The translations under genes and the position numbers were made by a program. From Listeria_A hofi (GTDB lineage: Bacteria; Bacillota; Bacilli; Lactobacillales; Listeriaceae), in assembly GCF_963575615.1 (NCBI RefSeq), contig NZ_CAUYTL010000062.1, positions 1 through 7,787 of the forward strand: a stretch of DNA of 7,787 nucleotides, read 5' to 3'. The notes under the pieces are model-generated. The model was not told the origin of the DNA, did not search any database, and saw only the letters and a list, made by a program, of their open reading frames with translations. Positions 5,941-7,787 of the stretch are shown in pieces; within the stretch, counting starts at the first letter, position 1; each line of letters begins with the position of its first letter.

Positions 5941-6588
5941 TTAAACATCAAGCAAAATAGTCTTATCTTTCCTGTAAATGATTTTATTTTCTAGTTCTAA
6001 TTCATGCATTGCTTTTTTAGCAGTATGGGGGGATATTTGGCAACATTTTGCAAGAAGAAAATAATTCACTTTTTTAGGGATATAGTAGCCTTCTTCTGCT
6101 TCTTCAGAAAGCAACTTAATTGTATCAATCACTCGTTCACGCACACTTTTTGTTAACATATGAAAATAGCGATAAATTTGGCATTCTTGACGTTTTAGAG
6201 CATCGATTAGCAAATCTGGAAAGAATGGCTGTTTAGTAAGCTCCTTTAATACTATTTCGGCATCATAAATTTCTAATTCTACATGCCCAAGCGCCATATA
6301 CTCATAGCAATCAAGTTGAAATACATTGTGGAAAATAAAGTCTGTCTCAGTCCAAATTGCATTAATAATCTGTTTATTTTGCCTTGGGTTACTAATCTGT
6401 TGTAGGAGTTGACCTTCCACAACATGGATTAACTTCCCTGAATTTGACAAACTTAGAATTTGGTGATTCTTCAATGTTTGGGTATGGTAAAAATCCGAAT
6501 GACTGCTGGTTAAATTGGATAAATCTAACAGAGGCAACAACAGGTTAGGTTCTCTTGGCAATAAACCGTGAACAGTAAGAAAATCCAT
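5941..6588 (-). CDS. Crp/Fnr-family transcriptional regulator, PrfA-like (regulator B)
   Basis: This 215-residue paralog of regulator A has the same layout: beta-roll 1-119, dimerisation helix about 122-160, and winged helix with HTH at about 176-200 (LLAKCCQISPHTAKKAMHELE). It starts at ATG 6588 with AGGAGGT five to six bases upstream. Strongly shared segments with A are DFLTxHxLLPREPNLLLxLLDLS, KQPFFxDLLIDxLKxQE, GYYIPK and LLAKCCQ. In the recognition helix region A has TPRTAKMKLEKLE and B has SPHTAKKAMHELE. The shift from Arg to His and the other changes suggest that the two proteins read different or diverged operators. No cAMP-pocket signature is visible. It is divergent from the Ig-like pseudogene at 6938, its presumed former target, and convergent with the IS110 remnant. 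The reading frame shows no damage, so it may still act elsewhere. Confidence 0.87.
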   Translation of the reverse strand: MDFLTVHGLLPREPNLLLPLLDLSNLTSSHSDFYHTQTLKNHQILSLSNSGKLIHVVEGQLLQQISNPRQNKQIINAIWTETDFIFHNVFQLDCYEYMALGHVELEIYDAEIVLKELTKQPFFPDLLIDALKRQECQIYRYFHMLTKSVRERVIDTIKLLSEEAEEGYYIPKKVNYFLLAKCCQISPHTAKKAMHELELENKIIYRKDKTILLDV

Positions 6589-6626
6589 TGGACACCTCCT
6601 CTAATATTCTTCTAAACCTAGCATAT

Positions 6627-6632
6627 ATTATA
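6627..6632 (-). promoter_or_regulatory. -10 element (TATAAT) of regulator B
   Basis: A perfect TATAAT lies on the minus strand 39 bases upstream of the regulator B start. The -35 position (TTCTTT, 6655-6650, 17-base spacing) is poor, as is common at activator-dependent promoters. Transcription would start near 6620. Confidence 0.4.
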
Positions 6633-6663
6633 TTTTTTTAGTATTACAGAAAGAAATAATGCT

Positions 6664-6675
6664 AATTTGCAAATT
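6664..6675. promoter_or_regulatory. 12-bp perfect palindrome AATTTGCAAATT, candidate operator
   Basis: The palindrome is centred about 50 bases upstream of the predicted regulator B transcription start, so it could serve autoregulation. Its core TTTGCAAA recurs at 6846 and 1267. It does not match Crp (TGTGA-N6-TCACA), Fnr (TTGAT-N4-ATCAA) or PrfA boxes. Confidence 0.4.
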
Positions 6676-6845
6676 GGTGTGGATTATAATGTTATTATCC
6701 TCTAAATACTAGTATAAAAAAATGTAAAAGACTTATACATCAACATTTATATTGTGTCTATTTTGTGACAAATAACCAGAGATTATAGACATTAAGTCCA
6801 CTTTAGTGTGCTCTTAAGGAATTTTTTCATGCGTGTTATAGAGTG

Positions 6846-6853
6846 TTTGCAAA
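6846..6853. promoter_or_regulatory. TTTGCAAA, second copy, upstream of the Ig-like pseudogene
   Basis: The centre lies about 72 bases upstream of the transcription start predicted from TATAAT at 6910-6915, within the range used by Crp-family activators that contact RNA polymerase from upstream. The role is inferred from recurrence and spacing only. Confidence 0.28.
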
Positions 6854-6909
6854 TGATAGATAATTCTTTTTTTGAGAATATTGTGATATTATCCTCTTGA
6901 TTTTTAAGG

Positions 6910-6915
6910 TATAAT
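6910..6915 (+). promoter_or_regulatory. -10 element (TATAAT) of the Ig-like pseudogene
   Basis: A perfect TATAAT lies 22 bases before the ATG at 6938, which implies a very short leader. There is no -35 at 16-18 bases; the nearest TTGTGA (6881-6886) is 23 bases away. The imperfect inverted repeat 6874-6896 (GAG.ATA..T ... ATCCTC) covers the -35 area, as would be expected for an activator site. Binding is not demonstrated. Confidence 0.4.
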
Positions 6916-6937
6916 TTAAAGTAACAAAAGGGAAGGA

Positions 6938-7734
6938 ATGATTTTATCGAAAACAAACTTATCTAAAAAAATAGGAGTGGCCATTGCGGCTACAACGATA
7001 ATCCTCGCACCGTTTAAGACAACTAACTTCAGCCAGCCAATTCACGGATTTGCGACAGAAAAGAGTAAGGTACCCACTCGACCAACCGTAACAGAGATTA
7101 ATTATAATCCTAATTATTGGGGCGTTGTCGTACCGATGATGCATGCCAACCAAAATATGAATGTATGTATCAATTACAGCAGAGATAATGCAGGATACGC
7201 TTATTACGTTAGAACAGACTCCGCTGGAAATGCTTCTTTTGAGACTTGGAAAAGCTTTCAAATATTTCGCTCACTAAAAATTTAGTCGAGGAAGATTCCA
7301 CAATTAAAGGGATAGGATCACTATGAGCTAAAGTAAGTGCGAAGAGCCCTAATGTTACAGTAGCAACAACTACAGTCAATTCATCTGGTGATTTTTCTCT
7401 CACAACCCCGAAATATAACAGCGTCATTAATTACACGTTAGTGCAGGAACGAAATGGCGATACAAGTAGCGATTTAAAATTATACGGATTAAAAAAATTA
7501 GCAATGCCCCTTGTATCAGCAGTACTGGAAACCGATACAACAATAAAAGGAAGTTCACATCCTTACACTGATGTCATCGTAAGTGCTGACAGGAAGCAAA
7601 TCGGCGACAAGCGCTCGATTTGTGTTAAGCAAGATTCACATCCTACTCGAAAAAAAAGATTTGTGATAGCTTGCTTATTTTGCATGAATATGAGTTTTGT
7701 CCCGGCCTCTTTCTTACGATTAGTCAACCAATAA
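6938..7734 (+). pseudogene. Secreted protein with bacterial Ig-like repeats, broken
   Basis: ATG 6938 opens a signal peptide (LSKKIGVAIAATTIILAP, cleavage perhaps near GFA). A first Ig-like module follows: PTVTEINYN, NYSRDNAGYAYYVR, DSAGNASFETW. The frame ends at TAG 7283 because the A-run at 7276-7280 is one base short. The other frame continues from NLVEEDSTIKG and meets a TGA at 7324, where the family usually has a glycine. It then reads KVSAKSPNVTVATTTVNSSGDFSLTTPK and a third module starting ETDTTIKG, VIVSADRKQIG. After about 7600 the reading frame loses module similarity; the neighbouring frame (SARFVLSKIH) may hold the original sequence. Such modules are common in Listeria secreted and wall proteins. 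Module one looks short at its end, so an internal deletion is possible. No anchor remains. It is divergent from regulator B, whose target it presumably was. Confidence 0.75.
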
Positions 7735-7736
7735 AC

Positions 7737-7752
7737 CTTATAAATATATAAG
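7737..7752 (+). terminator. Weak AT hairpin after the Ig-like pseudogene
   Basis: CTTATA and TATAAG enclose a 4-base loop three bases after the last stop, followed by TATTTTA. The stem is almost all A-T, so it would terminate poorly. AGGC (7761-7764) and GCCT (7777-7780), just before the window end, could form another weak stem followed by GCTTCTTTT. Confidence 0.25.
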
Positions 7753-7787
7753 TATTTTAGGCATAGAAAATTAAGCCTGCTTCTTTT

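Larger units (their letters stand above)
6589..6937. other. Divergent regulatory region between regulator B and the Ig-like pseudogene
   Basis: This 349-base, very AT-rich gap has no gene. It carries a -10 for regulator B (6632-6627, minus), a 12-bp palindrome (6664-6675), an odd-centred palindrome TTTGT-G-ACAAA (6762-6772), a second TTTGCAAA (6846-6853), an imperfect inverted repeat (6874-6896) and a -10 for the pseudogene (6910-6915). The octamer TATGCTAG, at 6625-6618 on the minus strand, also occurs upstream of regulator A at 2146-2139, which points to common ancestry of the two upstream regions. Confidence 0.6.

Noticed and set aside
6765..6786. Possible Crp site beginning TGTGA at 6766
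   Set aside because: TGTGACAAATAACCAGA lacks the second half-site TCACA, so only the odd palindrome TTTGT-G-ACAAA remains.
6959..7427. Minus-strand open frames at 6959-7261 and 7209-7427
   Set aside because: Both are antisense to the Ig-like pseudogene, whose plus-strand modules are recognisable.
1..7787. CRISPR array, tRNA or rRNA genes
   Set aside because: No regularly spaced repeats, cloverleaf-like segments or rRNA-like sequence were found on reading both strands.

Overview
The window looks like accessory chromosome from a low-GC Gram-positive bacterium, most probably Listeria in the broad sense. The grounds are AT-rich sequence with strong AGGAGG-type ribosome binding sites, two short PrfA-like Crp/Fnr regulators, a secreted protein built from Cry1Ac domain D-VI-like helical repeats, and a remnant of a secreted protein with Listeria-type Ig-like modules. 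The genus is inferred from these family impressions, not from a database search.

Layout, left to right. (1) Positions 1-1032, minus strand: the first 344 codons of a secreted helical-repeat protein that runs off the left edge. (2) 1475-2116, minus: a Crp/Fnr-type regulator (regulator A). It very likely starts at TTG 2116 and may be preceded by a 12-codon leader ORF. (3) 2643-4409, plus, divergent from A: a 588-residue surface protein with signal peptide, von Willebrand factor A domain with an intact MIDAS, and a C-terminal LPSLG-membrane-RIKK anchor. It ends in a strong terminator. (4) About 4480-5900: a decayed IS110-family insertion sequence. Its transposase (4658-5879) carries in-frame stops and poly-A frameshifts, although the recognisable catalytic residues remain. 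(5) 5941-6588, minus: regulator B, a clear paralog of A. (6) 6938-7734, plus, divergent from B: a pseudogene of a secreted Ig-like repeat protein, broken by a frameshift and a nonsense codon.

The main pattern is a repeated module: regulator on the minus strand, a regulatory gap of several hundred bases, and a secreted or surface protein divergent on the plus strand. It occurs twice, with an IS110 remnant between the copies. A third surface gene lies downstream of regulator A on the same strand. The octamer TTTGCAAA was found only in gaps next to the surface-protein genes (1267, 6666, 6846), and a related CTTGCAAG lies in the A/vWA gap (2321). My working inference is that each regulator controls its neighbouring surface gene, in the manner of PrfA-family control of surface factors. 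One copy is intact (A plus vWA) and the other has lost its target (B plus the Ig pseudogene). No tRNA, rRNA or CRISPR array was seen.
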